NCBI RefSeq assembly: GCF_001693755.1
Contig: NZ_LYST01000051.1
Span: forward strand, 1-64,000
DNA length: 64,000 nucleotides
Reading direction: 5' to 3'
Source: Gilliamella sp. wkB171
GTDB taxonomy: Bacteria > Pseudomonadota > Gammaproteobacteria > Enterobacterales > Orbaceae
Both the position numbers and the translations under genes were made by a program. Within the stretch, counting starts at the first letter, position 1; each line of letters starts with the position of its first letter. Shown here one piece after another: positions 1 through 9,551 of this stretch. The notes beneath the pieces are model-generated. The model did no database searches and was not told the origin of the DNA. It was given only the letters and a program-made list of their open reading frames with translations.

Positions 1-5
1 ATATT

Positions 6-30
6 GATAAATGATAATAATTATTATTTA
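6..30 (+). promoter_or_regulatory. Fur box upstream of hutW
   Basis: Bases 12-26 read TGATAATAATTATTA, which fits the 7-1-7 Fur operator (TGATAAT-N-ATTATCA) with one mismatch. It lies about 40 bases before the hutW start, so iron-replete Fur repression of the haem operon is the expected control. Seen directly as a match; binding is inferred. Confidence 0.7.
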
Positions 31-62
31 ATCTTGGTAAATTTTATTTACACATAGTCGTT

Positions 63-1463
63 ATGAAATCGTTAGATGTGAGTGCTTTTTTTGCTGCAAA
101 TTCCGTTTTACCTTTTAAGAATCGTTGGGCAGTAATGCCTTTACAAGCAAGTTTACCGTTGGGCCAAGATTTAATTGAAAAGCAGTGGCAAGATATTCAA
201 TTTTCTGAATTAAAAGGTAAAAAACGGTTAATTTATGTGCATGTGCCTTTTTGTGATATTCATTGTCAATTCTGTGGTTTTTATCAAAATCCATTACGTA
301 AGCATAATACCGAAACCTATGTTGACTATCTTTTACAAGAGATATCGTTAGAAATTACCAATAATGCCATGCAATCGGCCCCGATTCATGCAATCTATTT
401 TGGTGGCGGAACACCATCAGCGTTGAAGGCAGGTCAATTGGCTAGAGTCATTCGCTATTTTAAGCAATTTGCCCCCTTAGCGCCCGATTGTGAAATTACC
501 GTAGAAGGGCGCATTTCTGATTTTGATGATGATCACATTGATAGTTATATTGAAGCTGGAGCTAATCGTTTTTCGATTGGTGTGCAAACTTTCGATACGG
601 ATATTAGGCAAAGATTAGGTCGTCAATCCTCTAAACAACAAATTATTGATGGCTTTGAGCGTATAGCCGCTCGAGATAGTGTCGCGTTAGTTTGTGATTT
701 AATGTTTGGATTACCTAATCAAACTAATCAATCTTGGCAACAAGATTTAGAAATAGTCGATAATTTACCCATTGATGGGGTTGATCTGTATGCACTTAAT
801 TTACTACCAACCACTCCTTTAGCTAAGGGCGTTGAAAATAAACGTATTGAGCTACCTTCAGTTACTGATAAATGCGATCTATATCAACAAGGCGCAAAGT
901 ATCTTGAAAAACAAGGTTGGCATCATTTAACTAATGCTCATTGGTCTAAAACTAGTCGAGAACGTAATTTATATAATTTTCTGATAAAGCAAGGTTCTCA
1001 TTTTTTTGCTTACGGCTCGTGTGCTGGTGGGCGGTTAGGCGGGCAATCTTTTATGCTCAATCGTGATTTAGCAAGTTATTATGCGCAGCTCGATCAAGGT
1101 AAAAAACCATTAATGATGTTAACGGGTAAACCTTTAATTGGCGATTGGTTATATAAATTACAAGCAGGTATTGAAAAGGGTAGAATTGACCTAAATAGTT
1201 TAACCAATCATGCCGAATTATTCGATCCCTTAATTGAACAATGGCATCAAGTTGGTCTATTAAAAAATCAAGCTCATTGTTTGCAATTAACTTTATCAGG
1301 ACGTTATTGGTCAAGTAATATTCTTCAAGCTTTACAGCAATTATTATTACAACTGAATAATCCAGAACATATTGAATTGCAACAAAAAATGGCAACGGCT
1401 AGACAGTCAATGAAAGCGATGCAGGGTATGTCTAAATCGGTTAATCATAAACAACATGTCTAA
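63..1463 (+). CDS. hutW: Anaerobic haem-degrading radical SAM methyltransferase HutW/ChuW
   Basis: Radical SAM enzyme of the HemN-like HutW/ChuW branch. E. coli ChuW opens haem without oxygen, releasing iron and making anaerobilin. The protein has 466 residues; the iron-sulphur cluster motif C64-x3-C68-x2-C71 sits in the segment HVPFCDIHCQFC, followed by the glycine-rich SAM contact YFGGGTPS near residue 117. It is the first gene of a co-directional haem cluster behind a Fur box, with hutX 28 bases downstream. The same gene order (W-X-Y-U-V) is known from E. coli and supports the call over a coproporphyrinogen oxidase HemN. Confidence 0.92.
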   Translation: MKSLDVSAFFAANSVLPFKNRWAVMPLQASLPLGQDLIEKQWQDIQFSELKGKKRLIYVHVPFCDIHCQFCGFYQNPLRKHNTETYVDYLLQEISLEITNNAMQSAPIHAIYFGGGTPSALKAGQLARVIRYFKQFAPLAPDCEITVEGRISDFDDDHIDSYIEAGANRFSIGVQTFDTDIRQRLGRQSSKQQIIDGFERIAARDSVALVCDLMFGLPNQTNQSWQQDLEIVDNLPIDGVDLYALNLLPTTPLAKGVENKRIELPSVTDKCDLYQQGAKYLEKQGWHHLTNAHWSKTSRERNLYNFLIKQGSHFFAYGSCAGGRLGGQSFMLNRDLASYYAQLDQGKKPLMMLTGKPLIGDWLYKLQAGIEKGRIDLNSLTNHAELFDPLIEQWHQVGLLKNQAHCLQLTLSGRYWSSNILQALQQLLLQLNNPEHIELQQKMATARQSMKAMQGMSKSVNHKQHV

Positions 1464-1491
1464 ATAACATCACATCAATAAGGATACTTCT

Positions 1492-1992
1492 ATGGTAGAT
1501 AAACAAACACATTTAACTAACTTAGCAACTTATATGCAAACTAATCCAGAAGATTTGCTAGAAAAAATTGCACAAGACTATCAAGTTACTTTAACGCAAG
1601 TAATTCAAGCTATGCCAGAAGCTAAAATTGTTGATGGTGATCATTTCGATGCTATTTGGGACGAAGTAACAACTTGGGGTGATGTAATGTTTTTGATTCA
1701 TACTGGCGATATTATTGCTGAAATTTCAGGTGAGCTACCGCCAGGCACACATAGTCAAAAATATTTTAATTTACGCCATCAAAAAGGGTTAAGTGGTCAT
1801 ATTAAAGCTGAACATTGTCAATATATTGCGTTTATTGAACGAAAATTTATGAAGATGTCGACAGCATCGATGATTTTTTTAAATCACTTGGGACAGTCAA
1901 TGTTTAAAATATTTGTTGGTCGTGATGAAAATCATCAACTTAAAACCGATCAACTAGAAAAATTTAGAGCTTTGATGCAAAAATTCAATTAA
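1492..1992 (+). CDS. hutX: Haem utilisation carrier HutX/ChuX
   Basis: Cytosolic haem-binding protein of the HutX/ChuX family, 166 residues, the usual length. In Vibrio and E. coli members bind haem and pass it to the degrading enzyme. The body (NPEDLLEKIAQDY near the start, GDVMFLIHTGDIIAEISGELPPG in the middle, split over residues about 62-84) matches the family. It is preceded by an AAGGAT-type ribosome site and lies between hutW and chuY, with only 8 bases to the next gene, so all three are very probably one transcript. Confidence 0.9.
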   Translation: MVDKQTHLTNLATYMQTNPEDLLEKIAQDYQVTLTQVIQAMPEAKIVDGDHFDAIWDEVTTWGDVMFLIHTGDIIAEISGELPPGTHSQKYFNLRHQKGLSGHIKAEHCQYIAFIERKFMKMSTASMIFLNHLGQSMFKIFVGRDENHQLKTDQLEKFRALMQKFN

Positions 1993-2000
1993 AACATATT

Positions 2001-2639
2001 ATGAAAACATTATTCATTTTTGGGGTGAGCCCAAATCAAGGTACGGGTTACCAACTATCACAGCTTATAAGACAACGTCATCCTGACTGGCGTTGTATTG
2101 TATTAGTTAGGCATGCAGATTTTGCCAAACAACTATCGCAACAAGGCATTGAAACTTATGTCGGCGATGCAACGAATGCAACTTTGTTAAATACAATGTT
2201 TGAACATGCAGGTACTGACTCTGTTATTGTTTCAACTTTAGGTGGTGAAACGGGTAACTATACAGCACAGCGAATGATAATTGATTGTGCAGAGCAAGCG
2301 GCTATTACCAACATGGTTTTGGTCACTTCTTTAGGCTGTGGTGATTCGTGGAACACGTTATCTGCTAGGGCAAAACAAGCCTTTGGTCACGCCGTTCGAG
2401 AAAAATCATTAGCCGAAGTGTGGCTGCAAACAAGTTCATTGTCCTATTTGATTTTACGACCAGGTGGACTACGTGATGGCGAAATAACTCATGGCGCGCA
2501 ATGTTATTTTAATCAGGAAGTTCATGGTTTTATCCATCGAGCAGAGCTAGCTAATACGATTTTAACCAAAATAGAAAATAAGCAATTTGATAATCGTGCA
2601 TATAGTGTTATCGATCCCCATCTAGCTTTTCATTCTTAA
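2001..2639 (+). CDS. chuY: NAD(P)H-dependent anaerobilin reductase-like protein ChuY
   Basis: Rossmann-fold NAD(P)-binding protein of 212 residues with an N-terminal dinucleotide loop GVSPNQGTGYQL (residues about 8-19). In E. coli O157 the gene after chuX is chuY, whose product reduces anaerobilin made by ChuW. The identical position here, tight spacing after hutX and the fold support the same role. Sequence alone would only say NAD(P)H-binding SDR-like oxidoreductase; the specific substrate is inferred from the operon. Confidence 0.8.
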   Translation: MKTLFIFGVSPNQGTGYQLSQLIRQRHPDWRCIVLVRHADFAKQLSQQGIETYVGDATNATLLNTMFEHAGTDSVIVSTLGGETGNYTAQRMIIDCAEQAAITNMVLVTSLGCGDSWNTLSARAKQAFGHAVREKSLAEVWLQTSSLSYLILRPGGLRDGEITHGAQCYFNQEVHGFIHRAELANTILTKIENKQFDNRAYSVIDPHLAFHS

Positions 2640-2687
2640 TGTATTAAATATATATGATCAAATTGATATTATAAGTGAGGTAAGTTG

Positions 2688-3674
2688 GTGGGTAATGTTA
2701 GTCAACGAATAATATTATGGGCATTATTGATTATCCTTTGTGTGTTGATTATTTTTGCGGCAAACATTGGCGCACTCAAATTTCCCATTACCCAACTTGC
2801 AACAATGTCATTTGACGATCCGATATTAAATATTTGGCTCAATATTCGTTTACCCCGCATAATTTTAGCTGTTATTGTCGGAATGGCATTAGCCAGTTCA
2901 GGTGCGGTAATGCAAGGACTATTTAGAAATCCATTAGCAGATTCAGGCCTACTTGGAATTAGTAGTGGCGCAAGTTTAATGGTCGGATTGTCGATTTTAT
3001 TTCCAACCATTTTTCCACCTATTATGATGCTTTACGGTAAGATGGTTGCCGCTTTTATCGGCAGTTTTTTTATTTGCTTGCTGATTTATCTTTATAGCCT
3101 AAACGAACAATGTAATTTAGCTAAAATGGTTTTATTAGGTGTAGCAATTAATGCAATTATTGCGGCTGTAATGGGCTGTTTAAGTTATGTTAGTGATGAA
3201 TCTCAATTAAGACAATTATCTTTGTGGTCAATGGGACATTTAGGTAAAGGCTCTTGGGATTTGGTACTCGTTGCTATGTCTCTAATCATTCCAGCATTAA
3301 TTTGCATTTTTAAACTTTCTTATCAACTTAATATTTTGCAGCTTGGCGATGAAGATGCGCACTATCTAGGTATTAATGTTCTTCGTATAAAACAATATTT
3401 ATTATTACTTTGTGCATTATTAATAGGCACAGCTGTTGCTGTGAGCGGTATTATCGCTTTTGTTGGTTTAGTTGTTCCACATATGATTCGTTTACGAATG
3501 GGGGCCAATCATCAATGGTTACTGCCGGGTTCTGCACTTGGTGGCGCTTGCCTGTTATTATTGGCTGATACACTAGCTCGAACCTTGATTGCCCCAGCTG
3601 AAATACCAGTTGGACTGTTCACCAGCCTAATTGGTGGTCCCTACTTCCTTTGGCTGATTTTAAGACAGAAGTAA
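2688..3674 (+). CDS. hmuU: Haem ABC transporter permease (FecCD/BtuC family)
   Basis: Polytopic inner-membrane permease, 328 residues, with the family signatures [15 protein letters not shown] near residue 85 and GLVVPHMIR near 255. It would form the channel for haem or haem-iron imported from the periplasm, powered by the ATPase encoded next. The start is most likely GTG at 2688: a GTGAGG ribosome site lies 7 bases upstream, better spaced than the TTG at 2685. No periplasmic binding protein gene (chuT/hmuT) is in the cluster; it must lie elsewhere or just outside the window. Confidence 0.88.
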   Translation: MGNVSQRIILWALLIILCVLIIFAANIGALKFPITQLATMSFDDPILNIWLNIRLPRIILAVIVGMALASSGAVMQGLFRNPLADSGLLGISSGASLMVGLSILFPTIFPPIMMLYGKMVAAFIGSFFICLLIYLYSLNEQCNLAKMVLLGVAINAIIAAVMGCLSYVSDESQLRQLSLWSMGHLGKGSWDLVLVAMSLIIPALICIFKLSYQLNILQLGDEDAHYLGINVLRIKQYLLLLCALLIGTAVAVSGIIAFVGLVVPHMIRLRMGANHQWLLPGSALGGACLLLLADTLARTLIAPAEIPVGLFTSLIGGPYFLWLILRQK

Positions 3675-3690
3675 CAGATGGAATTTGATT

Positions 3691-4467
3691 ATGATGTTAA
3701 TTGCAAATAATTTAACATTTGCTTATGGCAATAAATCTATAATTAATGAAGTTTCTTTGACCATTAATGCTGGTGAAATTGTCATTATTATCGGCCCTAA
3801 TGGTGCGGGTAAATCGACTTTATTAAGGCTGTTAACGGGGTATCAGCAGCCATCATCTGGGGAATGTTTTTTACTTAATAAACCACTAAACCAATGGTCG
3901 GCAAAGCAGTTAGCGAAAGTTAGAACGGTAATGTTACAGCATAGTCAACTGACCTTTCCTTTTAGCGTTAAAGAAGTCGTTGCGATGGGGCGTGCACCTT
4001 ATGGAAAAGATTATTTTAATCAAGCTATATTCGAAACCATGGAACAAACTGATTGCTTACAATTAGCGGATCGCGATTATCGAAGTTTATCTGGCGGTGA
4101 ACAGCAACGTGTTCAGTTAGCAAGAGTGTTAGCCCAGCTGTGGCAACCTACGCTAAAAGAAAAATTACTGTTTTTAGATGAACCAACTTCAGCACTCGAT
4201 TTATATCATCAACAGCATACTTTAAGGTTATTAAAAAAATTAGCCAAGCAACAAAATTTAGCTGTGTGTTGTATATTACATGATCTTAATTTAGCTGCTT
4301 TATATGCGGATAAAATTTTATTACTTAATCAAGGAAAGATAGTTGAACAAGGCACACCAGCAGAGGTGATAACTGTCGATAATATTAAACATTGGTATGG
4401 AGTTGAATTAGAAATATATCCGCATCCAATTAATCAAGTTGTTCCGCAAGTTTATTTAACACCCTGA
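3691..4467 (+). CDS. hmuV: Haem ABC transporter ATPase HmuV/ChuV
   Basis: ATP-binding subunit partnering the preceding permease. Walker [10 protein letters not shown] at about residues 36-44, signature LSGGEQQRV near 135, Walker [13 protein letters not shown] near 160 and an H-loop histidine (LHDLN) follow in the expected order. About 258 residues, typical for the HmuV/FepC type. Start taken at ATG 3691 (a second ATG follows directly; a TTG at 3685 is also possible). It is the last gene of the haem operon. Confidence 0.9.
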   Translation: MMLIANNLTFAYGNKSIINEVSLTINAGEIVIIIGPNGAGKSTLLRLLTGYQQPSSGECFLLNKPLNQWSAKQLAKVRTVMLQHSQLTFPFSVKEVVAMGRAPYGKDYFNQAIFETMEQTDCLQLADRDYRSLSGGEQQRVQLARVLAQLWQPTLKEKLLFLDEPTSALDLYHQQHTLRLLKKLAKQQNLAVCCILHDLNLAALYADKILLLNQGKIVEQGTPAEVITVDNIKHWYGVELEIYPHPINQVVPQVYLTP

Positions 4468-4549
4468 GTAGAAATAACTATTATTCATCACTGCATTTTA
4501 TATTGGTTTAGGTATATAATTATCTAAAATTAATTTGCAGGTGTAGCTT

Positions 4550-5551
4550 ATGGATCAACTCAACAACCCAAAATCAATTCCTGTTGCTCACTTATTGGCA
4601 TCTCAGCCTATTTTTAGTTGTCAATTAGATGGCAAAGGCAAAGCTGTAAGCTTAGATGAAAGTAGTGAAGCATCCGTTGAAAAACCCTGTTGGATTCATT
4701 TAGATTTTGCTAAGCCTGAAACAATCAATTGGATACACTCAACTACGATCATTCCTGATTTAGTCAAAAGCGAGTTAATTAAACCTAATCAGATTTCGAA
4801 AGAAATTCGTTTTGATTCAGGTATTTTAGTTGTGCTAAAAGGGGTTAATTTCACACCAAATGAGTTACCTGATCCGATTGTAACATTCCGCTTTTATATT
4901 ATCGATAACTTAATTATTTCCTCCAGACATCAGCAAATTGATGCTATTTTTCAATTAAAAGATAATTTAGAAAAAGGGATAGGACCTGTCGATGTTGCCG
5001 ATTGGTTGATTCAAGTTTCTGAGCTGATTAGTGATCAAGTTAATTTGTCTTTCGATAGTGTACACAACAAAATTATTAAACTTGAAGATTTAGTACTCAA
5101 TCAGCATATTTTTTCCCATAAAGAGATAGGAAGAGTACGTAAACAATTGATTGTTTTACGTCGTTTATTATCGCCACAGCGGGATATTTTTGTAAAAATT
5201 TCAACAGAAAGAATATCTTGGATTGATGACAATGACCGCCAACGTTTGCATGATATTTCTAATCAGCAAAGTCATTATGTCTCTGATATTGACAGTTGTT
5301 TATTACGATTGGCATCAATTATGGAACAAATTAATAGCTTTTTGGCTGAATCTACTAATAAACGAATTTATTTAATGTCACTGTTTACCATTATTTTTAC
5401 GCCAATTACTTTTTTAACAAGCTTATTAGGCGTAAATTTAGCGGGTATTCCAATGAGTGAAAAGAGTTGGTCCTTTCTAGGTTTAGTGTTAATAATTATA
5501 GTGATTTGTATTGGTTCGGTAATATGGCTGAAATGCAAAAAATGGTGGTAA
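4550..5551 (+). CDS. zntB: Zinc transporter ZntB (CorA family)
   Basis: 333-residue member of the CorA metal-ion transporter superfamily, inner membrane. A large soluble, helix-rich N-terminal domain is followed by two membrane helices at about residues 275-295 and 306-326. The pore signature after the first helix reads GVNLAGIPM, characteristic of ZntB rather than the GMN of magnesium-transporting CorA. An AGGTG ribosome site lies upstream of the ATG. Monocistronic by spacing; direction of zinc movement in the family has been debated (efflux first proposed, proton-driven uptake later shown). Confidence 0.87.
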   Translation: MDQLNNPKSIPVAHLLASQPIFSCQLDGKGKAVSLDESSEASVEKPCWIHLDFAKPETINWIHSTTIIPDLVKSELIKPNQISKEIRFDSGILVVLKGVNFTPNELPDPIVTFRFYIIDNLIISSRHQQIDAIFQLKDNLEKGIGPVDVADWLIQVSELISDQVNLSFDSVHNKIIKLEDLVLNQHIFSHKEIGRVRKQLIVLRRLLSPQRDIFVKISTERISWIDDNDRQRLHDISNQQSHYVSDIDSCLLRLASIMEQINSFLAESTNKRIYLMSLFTIIFTPITFLTSLLGVNLAGIPMSEKSWSFLGLVLIIIVICIGSVIWLKCKKWW

Positions 5552-5581
5552 AACAGTGAACTTTTTAGTCAAACAGAGTAG

Positions 5582-6355
5582 ATGATGGTGAACTTTCATA
5601 TTGTTACCGATGTTAAAGCTATCAAGCCGTTATTTGAAAAATTTCATCAATCTCTTTTGCTGACTTATTGGCAAGGCAATATTGGTTATGCATACACAGA
5701 TAACGCTTTACAACCGTATTCAGCAGTAGTGAATGTTGGTTATTTCTTTTTTTGTGCAGATTGCCCCAATCAGGATATGCTCAGCTATACTCCAACAATT
5801 TATAATAACAATTATTTTATTGTTATTGCAGATGATCAAATTTGGCAAAGTTTGATTGAACGAACATATCCCAGTAGTTATCAAAAATTTACCCGTTATA
5901 GTTTTTATTTTGAACCATTATTTGAAGGTCAAAAGCTACAAGCTATTGTTTCAAAATTATCTGAAGATTATCAACTAGAAGCAATTGATGAAAATAATTA
6001 TCAACAGATTACATCGCTTAAATGGTCTAAGCACTTATGCAACAATTTTAACGCTTATTCTGCGTTGACAAAATATGGGTTAGGATGTGTTATTTTGAAA
6101 GATAACATTAATGTTTCTGGAGCGTCATCTTCTTTGGCATATGATAATGGTATTGAAAGAGAAGTCGACACACTAGCGCAACAAAGATGGAAAGGTCTTG
6201 GTTTGATTTGCTCAGCAAAGTTAATTTTAACCTGTCTGGTACGTCAGATATCACCCAAATGGGATGCGAATAACCATGCGTTTTTAAAAATGACAACTAA
6301 ACTAGGCTTTAAACCAAATAAATCCTATCAAGCTTATACTATTTTGAATTCATGA
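5582..6355 (+). CDS. GNAT-type acetyltransferase-like protein
   Basis: 257-residue protein resembling the GNAT_acetyltran family (PF12746 type). The C-terminal half (from about residue 170) has the family pattern: SGASSSLAYDNGIEREVDT, then RWKGLGL replacing the acetyl-CoA loop Q/RxxGxG/A, then SPKWDANN and KLGF. The N-terminal 150 residues are the variable substrate domain. Substrate unknown. It stands alone between zntB and topB, 15 bases before topB, so it may share a transcript with it. ATG 5582 and ATG 5585 are equivalent start options. Confidence 0.65.
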   Translation: MMVNFHIVTDVKAIKPLFEKFHQSLLLTYWQGNIGYAYTDNALQPYSAVVNVGYFFFCADCPNQDMLSYTPTIYNNNYFIVIADDQIWQSLIERTYPSSYQKFTRYSFYFEPLFEGQKLQAIVSKLSEDYQLEAIDENNYQQITSLKWSKHLCNNFNAYSALTKYGLGCVILKDNINVSGASSSLAYDNGIEREVDTLAQQRWKGLGLICSAKLILTCLVRQISPKWDANNHAFLKMTTKLGFKPNKSYQAYTILNS

Positions 6356-6370
6356 TTAATATAAATTATT

Positions 6371-8263
6371 ATGCAATCTAATCAATTCTATCGTCTTTTT
6401 ATCGCCGAAAAACCAAGTTTGGCAAGAGCTATTGCCGATGTGTTACCTAAGCCTCATCAAAAAGGTAATGGTTTTATTAAAGCCAGCAATGGGGATATTG
6501 TCAGTTGGTGTATTGGTCATTTATTAGAACAAGCTACTCCTGAAGCCTATGATCAACGTTATAAAAAATGGACTATCGCTGATTTGCCTATTGTGCCCGA
6601 AAAATGGATATTAACGCCAAAAAGTAGTACTGAAAAACAGTTCACTATATTGGTCGATTTGATTAAATCAGCCGGTCAAATAGTGCATGCCGGCGACCCC
6701 GATAGAGAGGGGCAATTACTGGTTGATGAAGTGCTCAATTATTGTCAATTATTACCAGAAAAACGTAAAACCATTCAACGTTGTTTGATTAGTGATTTAA
6801 ATGCTAGTGCTGTAGAAAAATCGTTGGAACAGTTACGTAGCAACCAAGATTTTATTCCTTTATCGACCTCGGCATTAGCTAGGGCTCGAGCTGATTGGCT
6901 TTATGGGATTAATATGAGCCGATTATGTACTATAGCTGGGCAACGAAATGGTTACCGAGGTGTATTATCAATTGGGCGTGTACAAACGCCTGTATTAGGT
7001 TTAGTGGTAAGGCGTGATTTAGATATTGAACAGTTTGTTCCTAAATCTTTTTATGAAGTCTATGCCGTTTTAGAAACCAAACATAAAGAGATCTTTAAAG
7101 CCAAATGGCAACCAAGTGAGGCTTGTTCCCCTTATCAAGATGAGGAGGGGCGAATATTAGTTAAAAAATTGGCTGAGAACGTTTGTCAAAGAATAAAAAA
7201 CCAAACAGGCATTATCGATAAAGTAAGTAATAAAAAGAAAGAGTTAGCTCCACCACTGCCATTTAATTTATCTGCTTTACAAATTGAGATGGCTAAAAAA
7301 AATGGATTAAGTGCTCAAGAAGTATTAGATATTTGCCAATCTTTATATGAAAAACATAAATTAATTACCTATCCAAGATCTGATTGTCGATTTTTACCCC
7401 AAGATCATCTAAAGCAAATTAATGGTGTAAAATCTGCTATCGAAAATAATTGCCCGCAACTGCAAACTGCTGTTGATAATGCTGATTTTACATTACGTTC
7501 TAAAGCTTGGAATGATAAAAAAGTCGAAGCTCACCATGCCATTATTCCTACTTTACGCAAAGTCACAATGAGTAATTTATCAGAGCATGAGAAATCGGTT
7601 TATCAAGTTATTGCAACTCAGTATCTGGCTCAATTTTATCCGGCTTATAAATATGCAGAATTACAAATTGATGTTGATATTGAAGGTGGTAAATTTATTG
7701 CGAAGGCTAATCAAATGATTGATGAGGGATGGAAAGTATTATTCAGCACTAAAAATAGTCAAAATGATGGGGAATTAGAGAGTAGTGAAAATAGCCCTTT
7801 ATTAACTAAATTAGTAAAAAAAGGTGATAGCGTTCAGTGTATTGATGCTGAACTGGTGGACAAACAAACTGTGCCACCAAGGCCATTTACTGATGCCACA
7901 TTGCTTTCTGCTATGACCGGTATTGCGCGATTTGTCAAAGATCCAGAGGTAAAAAAAATATTGCGTGAGACAGATGGATTAGGCACTGAAGCAACTAGAG
8001 CCGGCATCATTGAACTTTTATTTAAGCGTCAGTTTTTAACTCGACAAGGTAAATCTATTCGATCAACGCAAGTTGGCCGAAATTTGATACTTTCAATTCC
8101 AGAAACAATGTCTATGCCAGATATGACGGCCCATTGGGAATTACAATTAGATCAAATAAGTAAAAAGGAATTTTCTTATCAGGAATTTATGTGCCAACTA
8201 AATTCATCACTGGTGAATTTAGTTGAGCAACTCAGAAATAGTCGATTAAATATACAATCTTAA
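6371..8263 (+). CDS. topB: DNA topoisomerase III
   Basis: Type IA topoisomerase that decatenates DNA and resolves recombination intermediates. TOPRIM acidic residues are visible as AEKPS (E13) and GDPDREG (D109, D111, E113). The catalytic tyrosine is Y334 in [10 protein letters not shown]. 630 residues, close to E. coli TopB (653) and without C-terminal zinc fingers, which separates it from TopA. The first ATG at 6371 gives the canonical N-terminus [15 protein letters not shown]. Confidence 0.95.
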   Translation: MQSNQFYRLFIAEKPSLARAIADVLPKPHQKGNGFIKASNGDIVSWCIGHLLEQATPEAYDQRYKKWTIADLPIVPEKWILTPKSSTEKQFTILVDLIKSAGQIVHAGDPDREGQLLVDEVLNYCQLLPEKRKTIQRCLISDLNASAVEKSLEQLRSNQDFIPLSTSALARARADWLYGINMSRLCTIAGQRNGYRGVLSIGRVQTPVLGLVVRRDLDIEQFVPKSFYEVYAVLETKHKEIFKAKWQPSEACSPYQDEEGRILVKKLAENVCQRIKNQTGIIDKVSNKKKELAPPLPFNLSALQIEMAKKNGLSAQEVLDICQSLYEKHKLITYPRSDCRFLPQDHLKQINGVKSAIENNCPQLQTAVDNADFTLRSKAWNDKKVEAHHAIIPTLRKVTMSNLSEHEKSVYQVIATQYLAQFYPAYKYAELQIDVDIEGGKFIAKANQMIDEGWKVLFSTKNSQNDGELESSENSPLLTKLVKKGDSVQCIDAELVDKQTVPPRPFTDATLLSAMTGIARFVKDPEVKKILRETDGLGTEATRAGIIELLFKRQFLTRQGKSIRSTQVGRNLILSIPETMSMPDMTAHWELQLDQISKKEFSYQEFMCQLNSSLVNLVEQLRNSRLNIQS

Positions 8264-8329
8264 TTTTCTTGATTTAAAAATGATACTTAAATCCGGTTAT
8301 TTGTCAGTGTGACATGTTATTACTTATTT

Positions 8330-9028
8330 TTAATTCTTGTTATCGCTCTCTTGCTCATTTTGGACAAAAACTTGCTCGGCAATGGATATATTGATTTTCT
8401 GATCATCTTCAATAATAACGGCAAGTTGGTGATTGGCTCGATTAAGGAAATCGTTATCCTTAAGAATCAATCTAAGCATATTGAGTCTTTTTATTACAGG
8501 CACAATAAATTGGCTAATAATAATTGTGATGATAAAAATGGTTAATATAGCAATGATTACACTGATAATTTCAGGTGATTTAAAAATAGTGTTGAGATTA
8601 GATAGTACAAAAATAATAGCAATAACAGCAGCTATACAGCTCACAACAAATTCTTTAACGAGAAAAAGTTTTAAAGGGTAAATTTTATTTTTCTCAATAG
8701 CAAAGTATTGGGTTAATGAATTTAACTGTGTTAAATCAATAATGTTGTAAATATCGCTATTGATTAAGGATATAGCAATTCTCTCCTTGTTACGATTACC
8801 TGAACGATAAAAACAAACTTTTTCCCAGAGTAATTTCTTTTTAATATTGTTTAAATAGTCTTTTTGATATTGTGGCTGTGGTGTTTTTTCTAAAATATCA
8901 GTGTACTTAATAATATTTTCAAAATAGTTGCTTTTAGGTTTTTTTTTGAAAACAAACGCAATTATTGATAGCGCAAAAATAACGATTAAGTTGAGCCAAT
9001 TATCATTAAATAATGTACTAAATTCCAT
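8330..9028 (-). CDS. Hypothetical membrane protein
   Basis: 232-residue protein I do not recognise. Predicted membrane segments at about residues 12-28, 124-145 and 154-178; between the first two is a basic, hydrophilic stretch with a KKKPKS motif, and the C-terminal 50 residues are acidic and soluble. It faces topB tail to tail, with 66 bases between them, and points away from the mgtA leader. Codon use and hydrophobic pattern favour it over shorter reading frames on the other strand. Confidence 0.6.
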   Translation of the reverse strand: MEFSTLFNDNWLNLIVIFALSIIAFVFKKKPKSNYFENIIKYTDILEKTPQPQYQKDYLNNIKKKLLWEKVCFYRSGNRNKERIAISLINSDIYNIIDLTQLNSLTQYFAIEKNKIYPLKLFLVKEFVVSCIAAVIAIIFVLSNLNTIFKSPEIISVIIAILTIFIITIIISQFIVPVIKRLNMLRLILKDNDFLNRANHQLAVIIEDDQKINISIAEQVFVQNEQESDNKN

Positions 9029-9168
9029 TCTATTTACCCTAGTTTAAACAGTTATCTTATTGTAACGGATTATGGATAAAACGTGTATCAATTCTACACT
9101 AAAATTGTTGCAGTTAAGACAATAAGTGCTGTTTTTAAGCGTTCAAAGCCATTATTTGCCATAATAGG
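9029..9168. other. Divergent intergenic region, upstream part
   Basis: Non-coding stretch between the reverse-strand membrane protein and the mgtA promoter. It should hold the promoter of the membrane protein and upstream control sites of mgtA. I looked for a PhoP box (two GTTTA-like half sites 11 bases apart); only a poor resemblance exists near 9130-9148, which I do not claim. Confidence 0.4.
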
Positions 9169-9197
9169 TTGACTTCTTTTTTTTAAAAGCGTATAAC
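9169..9197 (+). promoter_or_regulatory. Sigma-70 promoter for the mgtA leader
   Basis: TTGACT (9169-9174), a 17-base spacer and TATAAC (9192-9197) form a strong sigma-70 promoter. Transcription would start near 9204, giving a leader of about 520 bases before mgtA. Confidence 0.7.
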
Positions 9198-9247
9198 TTG
9201 CCCGCCTTTGGGCTTTTCTTACTTTTTTAACTATTAGGTGGTTAAAA

Positions 9248-9268
9248 ATGAGGGTTAGGGAAAGTTGA
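9248..9268 (+). CDS. Possible 6-codon leader ORF
   Basis: ATG at 9248 preceded 7 bases upstream by AGGTGG (9235-9240); encodes MRVRES then TGA. Too short to judge by composition; listed because it is the first start codon in the mgtA leader and has a good ribosome site. Confidence 0.25.
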   Translation: MRVRES

Positions 9269-9303
9269 AACGCAAAGGGTTTAGTTCAGTTTACAGGAGA
9301 AAT

Positions 9304-9369
9304 ATGGACGCTCATTCGGGTCACCCCAACAGCTGGGGAGACAAATTAAAACAAATTACCATCGGTTAA
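9304..9369 (+). CDS. Possible 21-codon mgtA leader peptide
   Basis: ATG at 9304 directly behind AGGAGA (9295-9300), the best ribosome site in the leader. The peptide begins MDAHSGHPNSWGDKLKQ and ends ITIG. The segment coding for HPNSWG folds into a CCCCA/TGGGG hairpin, so translation would melt it. No similarity to E. coli MgtL is visible. A role as a translated Mg2+ or amino-acid sensor is inference. Confidence 0.4.
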   Translation: MDAHSGHPNSWGDKLKQITIG

Positions 9370-9437
9370 TGACCTGTCTAAATATTCATTTTTTCAGTTC
9401 ACAAGCCGAAAATTGATAAACGGTAACGGTGAACGAT

Positions 9438-9551
9438 ATGCATTTTTCTACACGCTATCACATAAATTCAAAACATCATTGCGCACATACACATATGCTA
9501 TGTGTTTTATATCTTTCTGAAAAACATTTAGAACCACCGAGTTGTATCTAA
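9438..9551 (+). CDS. Possible 37-codon His/Cys-rich leader peptide
   Basis: ATG at 9438 after GGTGAACGAT; 37 codons with seven histidines and three cysteines (for example SKHHCAHTHMLC), ending LEPPSCI. The strong hairpin 9489-9505 lies within it, so ribosome position would decide whether the hairpin forms. The EPP near the end recalls the proline/acidic residues that slow or release ribosomes on MgtL, but this is only analogy. Confidence 0.35.
   Translation: MHFSTRYHINSKHHCAHTHMLCVLYLSEKHLEPPSCI

Noticed and set aside
8309-8681. Forward ORFs of 78 and 82 codons after topB
   Set aside because: They overlap the better reverse-strand 232-residue membrane protein, whose hydrophobic segments they mirror.
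9130-9148. PhoP box upstream of the mgtA promoter
   Set aside because: Only one half site is acceptable and the spacing is wrong.
9204-9360. M-box (ykoK) or yybP-type metal riboswitch in the mgtA leader
   Set aside because: A TTAGGTG stretch invites the idea, but the remaining conserved core bases are not found; only a covariance search could revive it.
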